NCBI RefSeq assembly: GCF_004138135.1
Contig: NZ_RYFD01000010.1
Span: 28,656-92,655, forward strand
Length of the DNA: 64,000 bases
DNA from: Candidatus Oscillochloris fontis
Lineage (GTDB): Bacteria > Chloroflexota > Chloroflexia > Chloroflexales > Chloroflexaceae
Direction: 5' to 3'
This document shows positions 41,950-50,024 of the stretch, piece after piece; positions within the stretch are counted from its first letter, which is position 1; each line of letters begins with the position of its first letter. The notes beneath the pieces are model-generated. The model saw only the letters and a program-made list of their open reading frames with translations, did not search any database and was not told the origin of the DNA. A program made the translations under genes and the position numbers.

Positions 41950-42909
41950 TCACGATGCCTGTTGTTCACGACGCTGAGCGGGGAGATTGTTGGCTGGAGC
42001 AGGGTTAGCGGCTCCTTTGCGAACAATATCGGCATAGCGCCGGGTAGAACGTGGGTCACGATGACCAAGAATACGACGAACCACCTGCTCAGGATAAAAG
42101 GCTATCAACTCAGCAGCGGCAGTATGGCGGAGGTGATGCAGTGTATAGCGGGGCTGCTCTTTCCCCTCGACCACATCGATCAAGTGAGCAGCACGGCAGA
42201 CCTGCACCCAGCGCCGGTGGAGTGTGTCGTAAGAGGCACGCTTGCCGCGTGAGGAGCAGAAGAGCGGGGCATCGGAAGCGGGACTAGGGCCAAGGTCACG
42301 CATCCAACTGCGCAGCCCACGCAACGAACGGGGCATCGCATCGGGTGTCAACGCAACCATGCGCTTATTCCCACTCTTTGTATCCTGCACTAGTAGAACC
42401 TCGCGACCTGCCTCTAAGATGACATCCCCAACATTCAAGTTCAACACCTCGTCGGTGCGTACACCAATTTCGCGTAACAAGGTGAAGATCAGGCGATAGG
42501 GTTGGCTACACGCAGCAATGGCGATATCAAGCGCACGCCGTTCCGCTTCGCTGACGATCGGCTGAGGACGATGTTCGGTGTGGTAGCGCCCTGCAATTTG
42601 TTCGAGTGGATTATAGAGGCAGTAGCCACGGGCAACCGCCCAGCGAAAAAAGCGGCCTAAACTCGCGATACGACGATTGGTGGTACCTGGTTGTTCATTG
42701 CGACTGTCCAAAAACGACTGAATATCGAGCGTTGTGATCGTCTCTAGCGGTTTATCTACCACCCCAGCCGCAGTGCGCAAGTCACAACGGTATGATGTGA
42801 TCGTATTTCCGCTTAGCCCCTGCTCTGCCTGAATATCATTCAGGAACGTCTCCATCTCGCTCGCGATAGTACGTAAACGAGGTGGGGCAGGAGCGCCATG
42901 TAGTGCCAT
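41950..42909 (-). CDS. Tyrosine recombinase/integrase (XerC/D-like)
   Basis: About 319 residues; the ATG at 42909 has AGGAGG 5 nt upstream, better than the in-frame ATG at 42939. N-terminal SAM-like core-binding domain (about 15-105) and catalytic domain (about 115-300) with the expected residues: Arg in REIGVRTDEVLNL, Lys in TKSGNKRMV, HHLRHTAAAEL (HxxR), LGHRDPRSTRRYADI (His/Arg and Tyr nucleophile). The length is like XerC/XerD. No phage or plasmid genes accompany it, so it is either a housekeeping Xer-type enzyme or the integrase of a small island that includes the PHP-AlbA gene. Confidence 0.88.
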   Translation of the reverse strand: MALHGAPAPPRLRTIASEMETFLNDIQAEQGLSGNTITSYRCDLRTAAGVVDKPLETITTLDIQSFLDSRNEQPGTTNRRIASLGRFFRWAVARGYCLYNPLEQIAGRYHTEHRPQPIVSEAERRALDIAIAACSQPYRLIFTLLREIGVRTDEVLNLNVGDVILEAGREVLLVQDTKSGNKRMVALTPDAMPRSLRGLRSWMRDLGPSPASDAPLFCSSRGKRASYDTLHRRWVQVCRAAHLIDVVEGKEQPRYTLHHLRHTAAAELIAFYPEQVVRRILGHRDPRSTRRYADIVRKGAANPAPANNLPAQRREQQAS

Positions 42910-43114
42910 AAGAACCTCCTCCATTGGGAACCGACGCAAACCCCGCCCTATGTGTATATTAAGGTGGTGTTAACCCGGTTTTCATCATTATAGCAAAAAT
43001 TCGGGCTTAATTCTAGATCTTCATGCAAAAATTTGAGGGTTCTAGTTTTTTTCTCAGGTTGGGGCCAATCTGGATGACATGGGGGATGGTGGAGCTACGC
43101 CCCAGACCCCCACC

Positions 43115-43264
43115 AGGGCATGTGCAAAGTCCTTGGGGCTGTGCCCCAAACTTCAATTTTTGTTGTGTTTTGGCGGCTTCGCCGCCAAAACACAACAAAA
43201 AAGGTCTTCGGAGGCGGCGTAGCCGCCCCCGAACCTCCACCGGAGGTGACTTTACCCATGCCCT
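43115..43264. repeat. Three-hairpin dispersed repeat, complete copy E
   Basis: 150 bp. Terminal inverted repeats AGGGCATGTGCAAAGTC and GACTTTACCCATGCCCT. Stems: CTTGGGGC-TGT-GCCCCAA; a perfect 21-bp stem (43157-43177/43181-43201, TTC loop); a GGCGGC-GTA-GCCGCC stem. It lies between the integrase and the PHP-AlbA gene. Confidence 0.8.
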
Positions 43265-43285
43265 AGACTTTGCACTAGGGTGCTA

Positions 43286-43314
43286 TTGTCGTTTCGGGAT
43301 GGATCGAGTATGAT
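43286..43314 (+). promoter_or_regulatory. Possible promoter of the PHP-AlbA gene
   Basis: TTGTCG (43286-43291), 17-nt spacer, TATGAT (43309-43314). The leader to the ATG at 43509 would be about 190 nt and includes a TTCGG-CTATGT-CCGAA hairpin; nothing else is identified in it. Confidence 0.4.
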
Positions 43315-43508
43315 AGAGGCGGCGCGTTTGTGCTGAAAGGTTCGGCTATGTCCGAAAACAGGAATCACTTGGATTAGTTGTGGTATGTACCTGCCAGAAA
43401 GGAGCGTGTGAGACTGTGTGGCCACTTTCCTTGGCTACCAGAACGAAAGCCGCAAAAGCGAGAGAACCGAGAGAGCAAACAGTGTCATGATTGTGGAGTT
43501 AGAAAAAT

Positions 43509-45851
43509 ATGAGCACACCCGTCGAGACGCGCAATGGGATGCGCTGGATTCGGGCCGACCTGCATATACACACCCCGGCCTCTGAGGATTATGCTGAACC
43601 AGATGTAAGCAACCTCGATATTCTTCAGGAGGCGGAACGCCGCGAACTTGAGATCATCGCCTTTACCGACCACAATACGGTACACGGTTATGAACGCTTC
43701 CAACGTGAGATCGAATTTTTGCAAACCCTCGAACAGGGGGGGCGGCTCACCGAAGAAGAGACGGTACGTCTGAATGAGTACCGGCGCTTACTGGCGAAGA
43801 TTACGGTGCTGCCCGGTTTTGAGTTCACTTCCCACTTTGGTGCCCACATCTTAGGTGTCTTTGCCCCCAAAAGCCCACTGAGCCTGATCGAGGCGACTCT
43901 CCTGCAATTGGGCGTCCCCGCCGAGCATCTGAAGGAGGGGTTGTGTGGTGTAGCGAATACGCGCCATGTCACCGAAGCCTACGAGACGATTGCGCGGGCG
44001 GGGGGGCTTGTGATTGCGCCGCATGTGAATGGCCCTAATGGGGTGATCACTGAGACCTTGCGGATGGGCACGAGCGGTCAATCGCGTATCGCCGCCACCC
44101 AGAGCCTCCACCTGCACGCACTGGAGTTTGTCAACTTCTATACCGACCACGAGAAGTTTACCTCGCCCGGTTTCTATAATGGCAAGGTGGAACACTACGA
44201 GCGGCGGATGTTCTGCATCCAGGGCAGCGATGCGCACCGCTTGCGGCGTCTGCCGACCACCGATGGTCAGGTGATGCACCGCCATGGGATCGGTGATCGG
44301 TATGTGGAGTTGCTGCTGCCCGACAACAGTTTTGAGTCGTTGCGCGCACTCTTCACGAGCCAAGATTTTGATCGTGTGCGCGTGCCTAAGCGCGATCAGA
44401 AGCAGTGGGCGGTGGATGCGGTGCGGTTTGGTGGCTCAACCGAGCGGCAAGTACTGCGCCCGATTGATGACGAGAACCATACCAATGATCTCTGGTGTGA
44501 TGTGGCGGCACTGGCAAATGCCGGTGGCGGCGTGCTGGTAGTTGGCTGTGAACCGGGTGGCCGCGTGACCGGTGTGGAGCGACCCGATCACCTGAGTGAG
44601 CAACTGCGTAAGGGTGTCGCCGAACAGATCAGCCCCCAACCCTACCTCTCCTTTGAGTTGATGAGCTACGAGGGGCAGGATGTCATGCGGGTGGAGGTGA
44701 AATCGAGTGAACCACCACCGTATGTGTGTAGTAACGGAGTGATCTATGTGCGCCGCAATGGCGAGACGGTGGTAGCAGATCGCGGGGAGATTATTCAACT
44801 CTGCCGCCGTGCCCTCGCTGAAGGGGTCTCTTCGCCACTCGACAATGGCCAGGATCTCGATCTGCCACGTTCTGGGGTCGAGATTGTGAGTGGCCAGAAG
44901 CGCGGTGGGGTCTGGCTATATGAGGTGCGCGACCTACGCACAACCGCCGGAGTTACCCGTGACCGTGCGCAGGGGTTGTGGGCCTATGCGATCAGTCGCT
45001 ACGAGGATCTGCGCGAAGGACGGGTGGATGTCCAGAGCCAAGTGAAGTGGAAGGGGCGGCTGGGGTTGTGGCGCGCCTACCGCCAGGGAAGCCGCACCAA
45101 GTATGATCTGGTACACCGTGATGCCAACGGGGTGATCAGCCATATCTTCTTTGGGGTAAGCGACTGGGGCTTGAGTGAAGCGTGGGAGTCGCTGTTAGGG
45201 GAGCGCAGTGGCGAACCGATTGAGCAAGAGGCGCAGGATTTTGATCGTGAGGATGAGGTTTTACCGCCACATCCCGAAGATCAGCCCGAACCGCTGAGCC
45301 CAGAACCGATCACCTGGGGTGAACGACGTATCCGTTGGCGCGGACGCGGCGGTCTCGTTGCGGTCTACCGCGATGAGCAGGGTATCGCCCGCTTTGATCT
45401 GGTGATGAAGGATAAGGATGGCCCTGGGCAACAGGACTATCGGGGCGTGGCGTTAGAGAAACTGACGGATGCCTGGCTTAATCTGATCCGGGTCACTCGT
45501 CCGCGCACCGGGATCGAGGTGGTAAGCGCCACCCAGGGCGAGGACGGCGAGTGGCAGTATGTCTTCCGCAACCTGCGAACCGGCGATGTGAGTGGGGTGC
45601 CCTGGCGGCTCCAGGATATTGAGCCGGGAACGGTGCGTGAATATGCTGCGCGTATGTTCCAACAGGATCTGCCGCTTGATGATTCAAAGGTGCGTTGGTG
45701 GGGGAATTTGGGCTACATGCGCCCGATGCGCTCGCAAGTTGATCTGCTCTTTATGGATGAACAGGGTGAGTTGCACTTCTACTATGCGGCACGCCGTGAG
45801 GAACTGACCGGTGAGTGGCGCGATCTGCTCGAACTCTACGAGGAGATGTAA
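43509..45851 (+). CDS. PHP phosphoesterase-AlbA_2 (Schlafen-like) fusion with threefold C-terminal repeat
   Basis: 780 residues. The N-terminal PHP domain (about 12-285) has metal-binding motifs RADLHIHTPAS, IIAFTDHNTVHGY, LPGFEFTSHFGAHILG, VIAPHVNGPNG and CIQGSDAHR, so catalysis is plausible. A divergent AlbA_2/Schlafen-type domain follows (about 318-445): VAALANAGGGVLVVGCEPGGRVTGVE and EVKSSEPPPYVCSNGVIYVRRNGETV. The last 320 residues hold three copies of an unnamed motif of about 50 residues (about 509-562, 606-660, 726-777; VxWxGxxGxxRxY...YDLV...AWxxLL). No signal or membrane segment. Codon use looks native. The function is unknown; a nucleic-acid or nucleotide-processing role, perhaps defence or stress related, is inference. 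Confidence 0.85.
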   Translation: MSTPVETRNGMRWIRADLHIHTPASEDYAEPDVSNLDILQEAERRELEIIAFTDHNTVHGYERFQREIEFLQTLEQGGRLTEEETVRLNEYRRLLAKITVLPGFEFTSHFGAHILGVFAPKSPLSLIEATLLQLGVPAEHLKEGLCGVANTRHVTEAYETIARAGGLVIAPHVNGPNGVITETLRMGTSGQSRIAATQSLHLHALEFVNFYTDHEKFTSPGFYNGKVEHYERRMFCIQGSDAHRLRRLPTTDGQVMHRHGIGDRYVELLLPDNSFESLRALFTSQDFDRVRVPKRDQKQWAVDAVRFGGSTERQVLRPIDDENHTNDLWCDVAALANAGGGVLVVGCEPGGRVTGVERPDHLSEQLRKGVAEQISPQPYLSFELMSYEGQDVMRVEVKSSEPPPYVCSNGVIYVRRNGETVVADRGEIIQLCRRALAEGVSSPLDNGQDLDLPRSGVEIVSGQKRGGVWLYEVRDLRTTAGVTRDRAQGLWAYAISRYEDLREGRVDVQSQVKWKGRLGLWRAYRQGSRTKYDLVHRDANGVISHIFFGVSDWGLSEAWESLLGERSGEPIEQEAQDFDREDEVLPPHPEDQPEPLSPEPITWGERRIRWRGRGGLVAVYRDEQGIARFDLVMKDKDGPGQQDYRGVALEKLTDAWLNLIRVTRPRTGIEVVSATQGEDGEWQYVFRNLRTGDVSGVPWRLQDIEPGTVREYAARMFQQDLPLDDSKVRWWGNLGYMRPMRSQVDLLFMDEQGELHFYYAARREELTGEWRDLLELYEEM

Positions 45852-45930
45852 GATGCTGCGGCGCACGCTGCGCGTGCGCCGCAGCATCGCTTGACTCCTC
45901 CAACCCGCTGAAGCCCGTTGCGAGGTGTTC

Positions 45931-47478
45931 ATGACGAATGGAAAGCCCCAGGATCGCTCGGTGGTGCTGGAAGCACGCGGGATTACCAAGCGCTTTCCCG
46001 GTGTTGTCGCCAACGACAATGTCTCGCTCCAACTCTATAAGGGTGAGGTGCTGGCGTTACTGGGCGAGAATGGCGCGGGCAAGAGCACCCTGATGAATAT
46101 CCTCTATGGCCTCTACCAGCAGGATGAGGGTGAGATCCTCGTCTACGGGCAACCCATCCACGCGAAAAGCCCGCACGAGGCGATCCAGCGCGGGATTGGA
46201 ATGGTACATCAGCACTTCCAGCTTGTTCCGGTTATGACCGTGACCGAAAATGTCATGCTGGGGAACGAGCAGATCAGGGCGGGCTTCTTTTTGGATCGCC
46301 GCCGGGCTGCCAACCAGATTCGTGCCATTTCGCGTCAGTATGGCCTGGAGGTTGATCCAAATGCGATCATTGCCGATCTACCGGTGGGGGCGCAGCAACG
46401 TGTCGAGATCATCAAGGCGCTCTACCGCAACGCCGATATTCTGATTCTGGATGAACCGACGGCGGTGCTCACGCCTCAAGAGGCCGATGAGTTGGTGCAG
46501 ATTATGCGTACCCTGGTTGAGCAGGGGAAGTCGATCATCTTCATTACCCATAAGCTGCGTGAAGTATTGGAGATCGCCGACCGGATTGTGGTGCTGCGAG
46601 CCGGAAAGGTGGTCGGGAGTACCTTACCAGCGGAATCGTCTGAGGCCAGTTTGGCAGCGATGATGGTTGGGCGCGAGGTGCTGCTCCGGGTAGATAAAAC
46701 CCCCGCCCAGCCCGGTGCGACGGTGCTGGAGGTGCAGGGGCTGCACGTGCGCGATGATCGCGGCTTGCCCGCCGTGAATGGCGTGGATCTGACGGTGCGC
46801 GCCGGGGAAATTCTGGGAATTGCCGGGGTGCAGGGCAACGGGCAGACTGAGTTGGTAGCGGCGATTACTGGGCTACGCACCAAGGAGGCGGGGGAGGTGC
46901 GCGTGGCAGGCCACGATGTGAGTACGGCCAGCCCGCGCCAGATCAGCGAGTTGGGGGTGGCGCACATCCCCGAAGATCGCCAACGTGAAGGTTTGGTGAC
47001 CTCGTACCCGCTCACTGATAACTCGGTGCTCGAACTCTACTACCGCTCACCCTTTGCGCGTGGGATCATCCGCGATCAGCCCCAGGTGGAGCAGCACTGT
47101 CAAGAACTGGTAGAAGCATTTGATGTGCGTACCCCCAATACGCACGTGCCGGCCAGTGCGCTGAGTGGGGGCAATCAGCAGAAATTGATCGTGGCGCGTG
47201 AATTTAGCCAGCCGCTCAAGCTGCTCATAGCAGCCCAGCCAACACGCGGCATTGATGTCGGTTCAATTGAATTCATCCACAACCAGATCATCCACAAGCG
47301 CGATGAGGGTATCGCAGTGCTGGTCGTCTCGGCTGAACTGGACGAAATCCTGTCGCTCTCTGATCGTATCGCAGTCATGTACCACGGCCAGATCGTCGCC
47401 ACCGTGCAGAATGGCGAACTCTCCCGCGAGCAACTTGGCCTGTTGATGGCCGGGGCGGGGCTGAAGCAAGTTGAGTAG
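45931..47478 (+). CDS. ABC transporter ATPase, double-cassette (nucleoside/simple sugar type)
   Basis: About 515 residues; the ATG at 45931 is preferred, because the upstream in-frame GTG at 45925 overlaps its GAGG site. Two ATPase cassettes: the first with GENGAGKSTL (about residue 49), LPVGAQQRVEI and LILDEPTAVLTP; the second with GVQGNGQTEL and LSGGNQQKLIVAREF. It belongs to the CUT2/YufO-NupA family, which energises uptake of ribose-like sugars or nucleosides. The second-cassette Walker B region reads LLIAAQPTRGID, as is normal for the group. It is followed 5 nt later by its permease. Confidence 0.9.
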   Translation: MTNGKPQDRSVVLEARGITKRFPGVVANDNVSLQLYKGEVLALLGENGAGKSTLMNILYGLYQQDEGEILVYGQPIHAKSPHEAIQRGIGMVHQHFQLVPVMTVTENVMLGNEQIRAGFFLDRRRAANQIRAISRQYGLEVDPNAIIADLPVGAQQRVEIIKALYRNADILILDEPTAVLTPQEADELVQIMRTLVEQGKSIIFITHKLREVLEIADRIVVLRAGKVVGSTLPAESSEASLAAMMVGREVLLRVDKTPAQPGATVLEVQGLHVRDDRGLPAVNGVDLTVRAGEILGIAGVQGNGQTELVAAITGLRTKEAGEVRVAGHDVSTASPRQISELGVAHIPEDRQREGLVTSYPLTDNSVLELYYRSPFARGIIRDQPQVEQHCQELVEAFDVRTPNTHVPASALSGGNQQKLIVAREFSQPLKLLIAAQPTRGIDVGSIEFIHNQIIHKRDEGIAVLVVSAELDEILSLSDRIAVMYHGQIVATVQNGELSREQLGLLMAGAGLKQVE

Positions 47479-47483
47479 AGCAT

Positions 47484-48578
47484 ATGCCGCACGCTGAAGA
47501 GATCCGCCAACCGATACCGATCAGGAGACTCTGGGAAGATTACGCATCATACCTCGTCCCGATCTTAGCCGTCTTCACCGCACTGGTGATCGGAGCCTTG
47601 TTGATCAACCTCACCGGGGGAGATTGGGAGGCGGCCTATATTGGCCTGTGGGAAGGCTCATTCGGTACGTGGAATGGGCTGAGTAATACGATCATTCGGT
47701 CTACACCGTTCATCATCTGCGGGCTGGCAGTGGGGCTAGGCTTTCATGGTGGTCTCTTCAACATCGGGGCGCAAGGGCAACTCTACCTGGGCGCGATCTT
47801 CACGATTGTGGTAGCCACCAACCTGCAACTGCCCACGATCATCCACGTTCCCCTGGCGTTGCTTGCTGGGGCCGTCGGCGGGGCTATCTGGGGCGGATTG
47901 GCGGGGTTCCTCAAGGCACGTACCGGTGCCCACGAGGTGATCACGACGATCATGCTCAACTATGTGGCGGTGCGTCTGACCGAGTGGTTGATCAAGAGTA
48001 AGACGCCCTACTTGTTGGGTGATCCCGCCGATACAACCGGGGCGCGCACGCGCTTTATTGCCGAGACTGCGCGGCTACCGGGGTTCTTCGTGGGGGATAC
48101 GACCCGCCTGCATTTGGGAATCTTGATCGGTTTGGGGTTGGCGGTTGCGATTTGGTGGCTGCTCTACAAGACCACCATCGGCTTTGAGCTACGCACCGCC
48201 GGAACCAACCCGGCGGCGGCACGTTATGCCGGGATCAGTGTGCCGCGCACGATTGTGTTGACGATGGCGCTCTCTGGGGGCCTCGCCGGAATTGCCGGGG
48301 CGGGTGAGGTGTTGGGGGTGCGCAACGCGCTCAGCGCCGACCTGCTGAGTGGGATTGGCTTTGATGCGATTGCGGTGGCGCTGTTGGCACACTCCAACCC
48401 AATTGGGATCATCGCGTCGGGTATTCTCTGGGGCGGCCTCAATACCGGAGCAAGCCTGATGCAGGTACGCGCCGGGTTGAGTATTGATGTGATCAAGGTG
48501 GTGCAGGCGTTGATTATCATGTTTGTCGCTGCCGACCAGATCATTCGTTTTGTGTATCGTATTCCGAAGCAGAAATAG
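47484..48578 (+). CDS. ABC transporter permease (nucleoside/simple sugar type)
   Basis: 364 residues with about ten membrane helices of the BPD_transp_2 (YufP/NupP-like) family: ILAVFTALVIGALLINLTGG, FIICGLAVGLGFHGGLFNIGAQGQLYLG (the conserved loop), ITTIMLNYVAVRLTEWL and GIGFDAIAVALLAHSNPIGI. It pairs with the upstream ATPase. Such systems normally need a second permease and a BMP-type lipoprotein; neither is present here, so partners must be encoded elsewhere or the transporter is a homodimer. Confidence 0.9.
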   Translation: MPHAEEIRQPIPIRRLWEDYASYLVPILAVFTALVIGALLINLTGGDWEAAYIGLWEGSFGTWNGLSNTIIRSTPFIICGLAVGLGFHGGLFNIGAQGQLYLGAIFTIVVATNLQLPTIIHVPLALLAGAVGGAIWGGLAGFLKARTGAHEVITTIMLNYVAVRLTEWLIKSKTPYLLGDPADTTGARTRFIAETARLPGFFVGDTTRLHLGILIGLGLAVAIWWLLYKTTIGFELRTAGTNPAAARYAGISVPRTIVLTMALSGGLAGIAGAGEVLGVRNALSADLLSGIGFDAIAVALLAHSNPIGIIASGILWGGLNTGASLMQVRAGLSIDVIKVVQALIIMFVAADQIIRFVYRIPKQK

Positions 48579-48588
48579 GCAACGCCCA

Positions 48589-49074
48589 ATGAGTGACACC
48601 CAAGCCGAGCGGAGCGCCCGCATCGCCACCGAAGAGCATATGGCGGACATCATTCTGCCCCACCAGACCAACGGCTACGGCACGATGTTTGGCGGCGATG
48701 TGATGGCACTGATGGACAAGGCGGCGGCGATTGCGGCGCTGCGCTTCTGTCGTCAGCCAGTGGTGACGGCATCGAGCGAGCGGATTGACTTTCGCACCCC
48801 GATTGGGCAGGCCGAGATCATTGAAGCCTTCTCCAAAGTGATCTTTGTCGGGCGGACTTCCATGGTGGTACGGGTACGTATCTATGCCGAGCACCCCCTG
48901 ATTGGCGACCGGCGCATCTGCACCACCGGCTACTTCAGCATGGTGGCGATAGCCCGCGATGGTGGGCGGCCCCAGCCGATTCCCGAACTGATCCTGCCCG
49001 ATGATGAGGCACAGGCCGAATATGCGATTGGGAGCGAGATCCACACGACGATTAGTGCGCGCCGCCAGAAGTAG
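48589..49074 (+). CDS. Hotdog-fold acyl-CoA thioesterase
   Basis: 161 residues from the ATG at 48589; the open frame upstream is inside the permease gene. The YciA/BACH type signature is clear: ILPHQTNGYGTMFGGDVMALMDKAAAIAALRF (catalytic Asp and oxyanion Gly), then ASSERIDFRTPIGQAEIIEA and VGRTSMVVRVRIYAE. It hydrolyses acyl-CoA thioesters; chain-length preference is not readable. It begins 11 nt after the permease stop and ends 2 nt before the next gene, so it belongs to the same transcription unit without an obvious metabolic link. Confidence 0.9.
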   Translation: MSDTQAERSARIATEEHMADIILPHQTNGYGTMFGGDVMALMDKAAAIAALRFCRQPVVTASSERIDFRTPIGQAEIIEAFSKVIFVGRTSMVVRVRIYAEHPLIGDRRICTTGYFSMVAIARDGGRPQPIPELILPDDEAQAEYAIGSEIHTTISARRQK

Positions 49075-49076
49075 TC

Positions 49077-49913
49077 ATGCGCAGTTTCTTGTTCCTCTGC
49101 ATACTCATGCTCGTGTTGAACGGGTGTAGCGCCCCACCCTCCACACCCATCCCGGTTACTACCCTAATGCCCACGGCCACCGCAGCCCCCGCACCGCCAG
49201 AGGCTCCCAGTGGCATCCCCAGCGATAGTGGCTGGCAAAGTGTCCAGCCGGGGGTGGAGATGCGGCGCTTACGACTCAGTCTGGCGGGGAGCAACCCGGT
49301 GCTGATCCATGTGTTGCGGTTTGACCCCGCAGTGGTGCGCTTCCAGGTTGGCTATGCACCCGATGCGCCGAAGACGATTGGACGCTGGATCGAGGAGCAA
49401 GACGCAATCGCGGCGATCAATGGGGGCTTCTTTGACCCAGAGAATCGCACCGTGGCGCTGCTGATCATGGCGGGGCAGCCGGTAGGGACGAGCTACACTG
49501 GGCGCGGCGGGATGTTTGCGGTAGACCAAGCAAACCAGGTGCAGGTGCGCGGGTTGGCCCAGCAGCCCTACGATCCAAGTGAGCCACTGGTGGAGGCGCT
49601 GCAAGGGTGGCCACTGCTGGTGCAACCCGGCGGGATGGCCGCCTACAGTTATGAGGATGATGAACGCGCCCGCCGCAGCGCTATCGCACTTGATCGGGCT
49701 GGGCGGGTGCTCTTCATTGCGGTGCCGAGTACCCGCTTCACCCTGGCCGAATTTTCAGCGTGGCTGGCCCAGTCTGATCTGGAGATTGAGGCCGCGATCA
49801 ATCTTGATGGCGGCTCCTCAACCGGGATGATGCTGCGCACCCGCAACCTGAGTGATCGGATTGATGCGTTTGTGCCGCTGCCGATAGTGTTGCTGGTGCT
49901 GCCACGGGCATAA
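49077..49913 (+). CDS. NAGPA/DUF2233-type phosphodiester glycosidase lipoprotein
   Basis: 278 residues. Signal peptide with lipobox (LMLVLNGC, Cys about 16) and a Pro/Thr-rich linker to about residue 50. The phosphodiester-glycosidase domain (about 60-275) shows DAIAAINGGFFDPEN, GRGGMFAV, GWPLLVQPGG and AAINLDGGSSTGMML, the two most conserved family motifs. Members include the mammalian uncovering enzyme and bacterial enzymes trimming N-acetylglucosamine phosphodiesters or exopolysaccharide. Location: outer face of the membrane. Confidence 0.85.
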   Translation: MRSFLFLCILMLVLNGCSAPPSTPIPVTTLMPTATAAPAPPEAPSGIPSDSGWQSVQPGVEMRRLRLSLAGSNPVLIHVLRFDPAVVRFQVGYAPDAPKTIGRWIEEQDAIAAINGGFFDPENRTVALLIMAGQPVGTSYTGRGGMFAVDQANQVQVRGLAQQPYDPSEPLVEALQGWPLLVQPGGMAAYSYEDDERARRSAIALDRAGRVLFIAVPSTRFTLAEFSAWLAQSDLEIEAAINLDGGSSTGMMLRTRNLSDRIDAFVPLPIVLLVLPRA

Positions 49914-49928
49914 GGGGGCAACCTCTTT

Positions 49929-50000
49929 TTGACGCAAAGGCGCGAAGGTTTTGCTTAGGAGCTATATTACATACTTTGCGCCTTTGCGCCTTTGCGTCAA
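49929..50000. repeat. 72-bp TTGACGCAAAGGCGC inverted-repeat element
   Basis: TTGACGCAAAGGCGC (49929-49943) and its exact reverse complement GCGCCTTTGCGTCAA (49986-50000), with internal GCGCCTTT direct repeats. The element at 61655-61726 has the same length and similar ends. Confidence 0.75.
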
Positions 50001-50024
50001 CATCGGAATGATCGGGCAGGATCA

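Noticed and set aside
42950..42990. dif-like site (TGTATATTAAGG...GTTAAC) upstream of the recombinase
   Set aside because: Only the central TGTATA and a few arm bases resemble dif; the 11-6-11 arms do not match well enough.
41950..45851. Prophage or integrative element
   Set aside because: An integrase alone is not enough: no structural, replication or excision genes, no tRNA gene and no direct-repeat attachment sites were seen.
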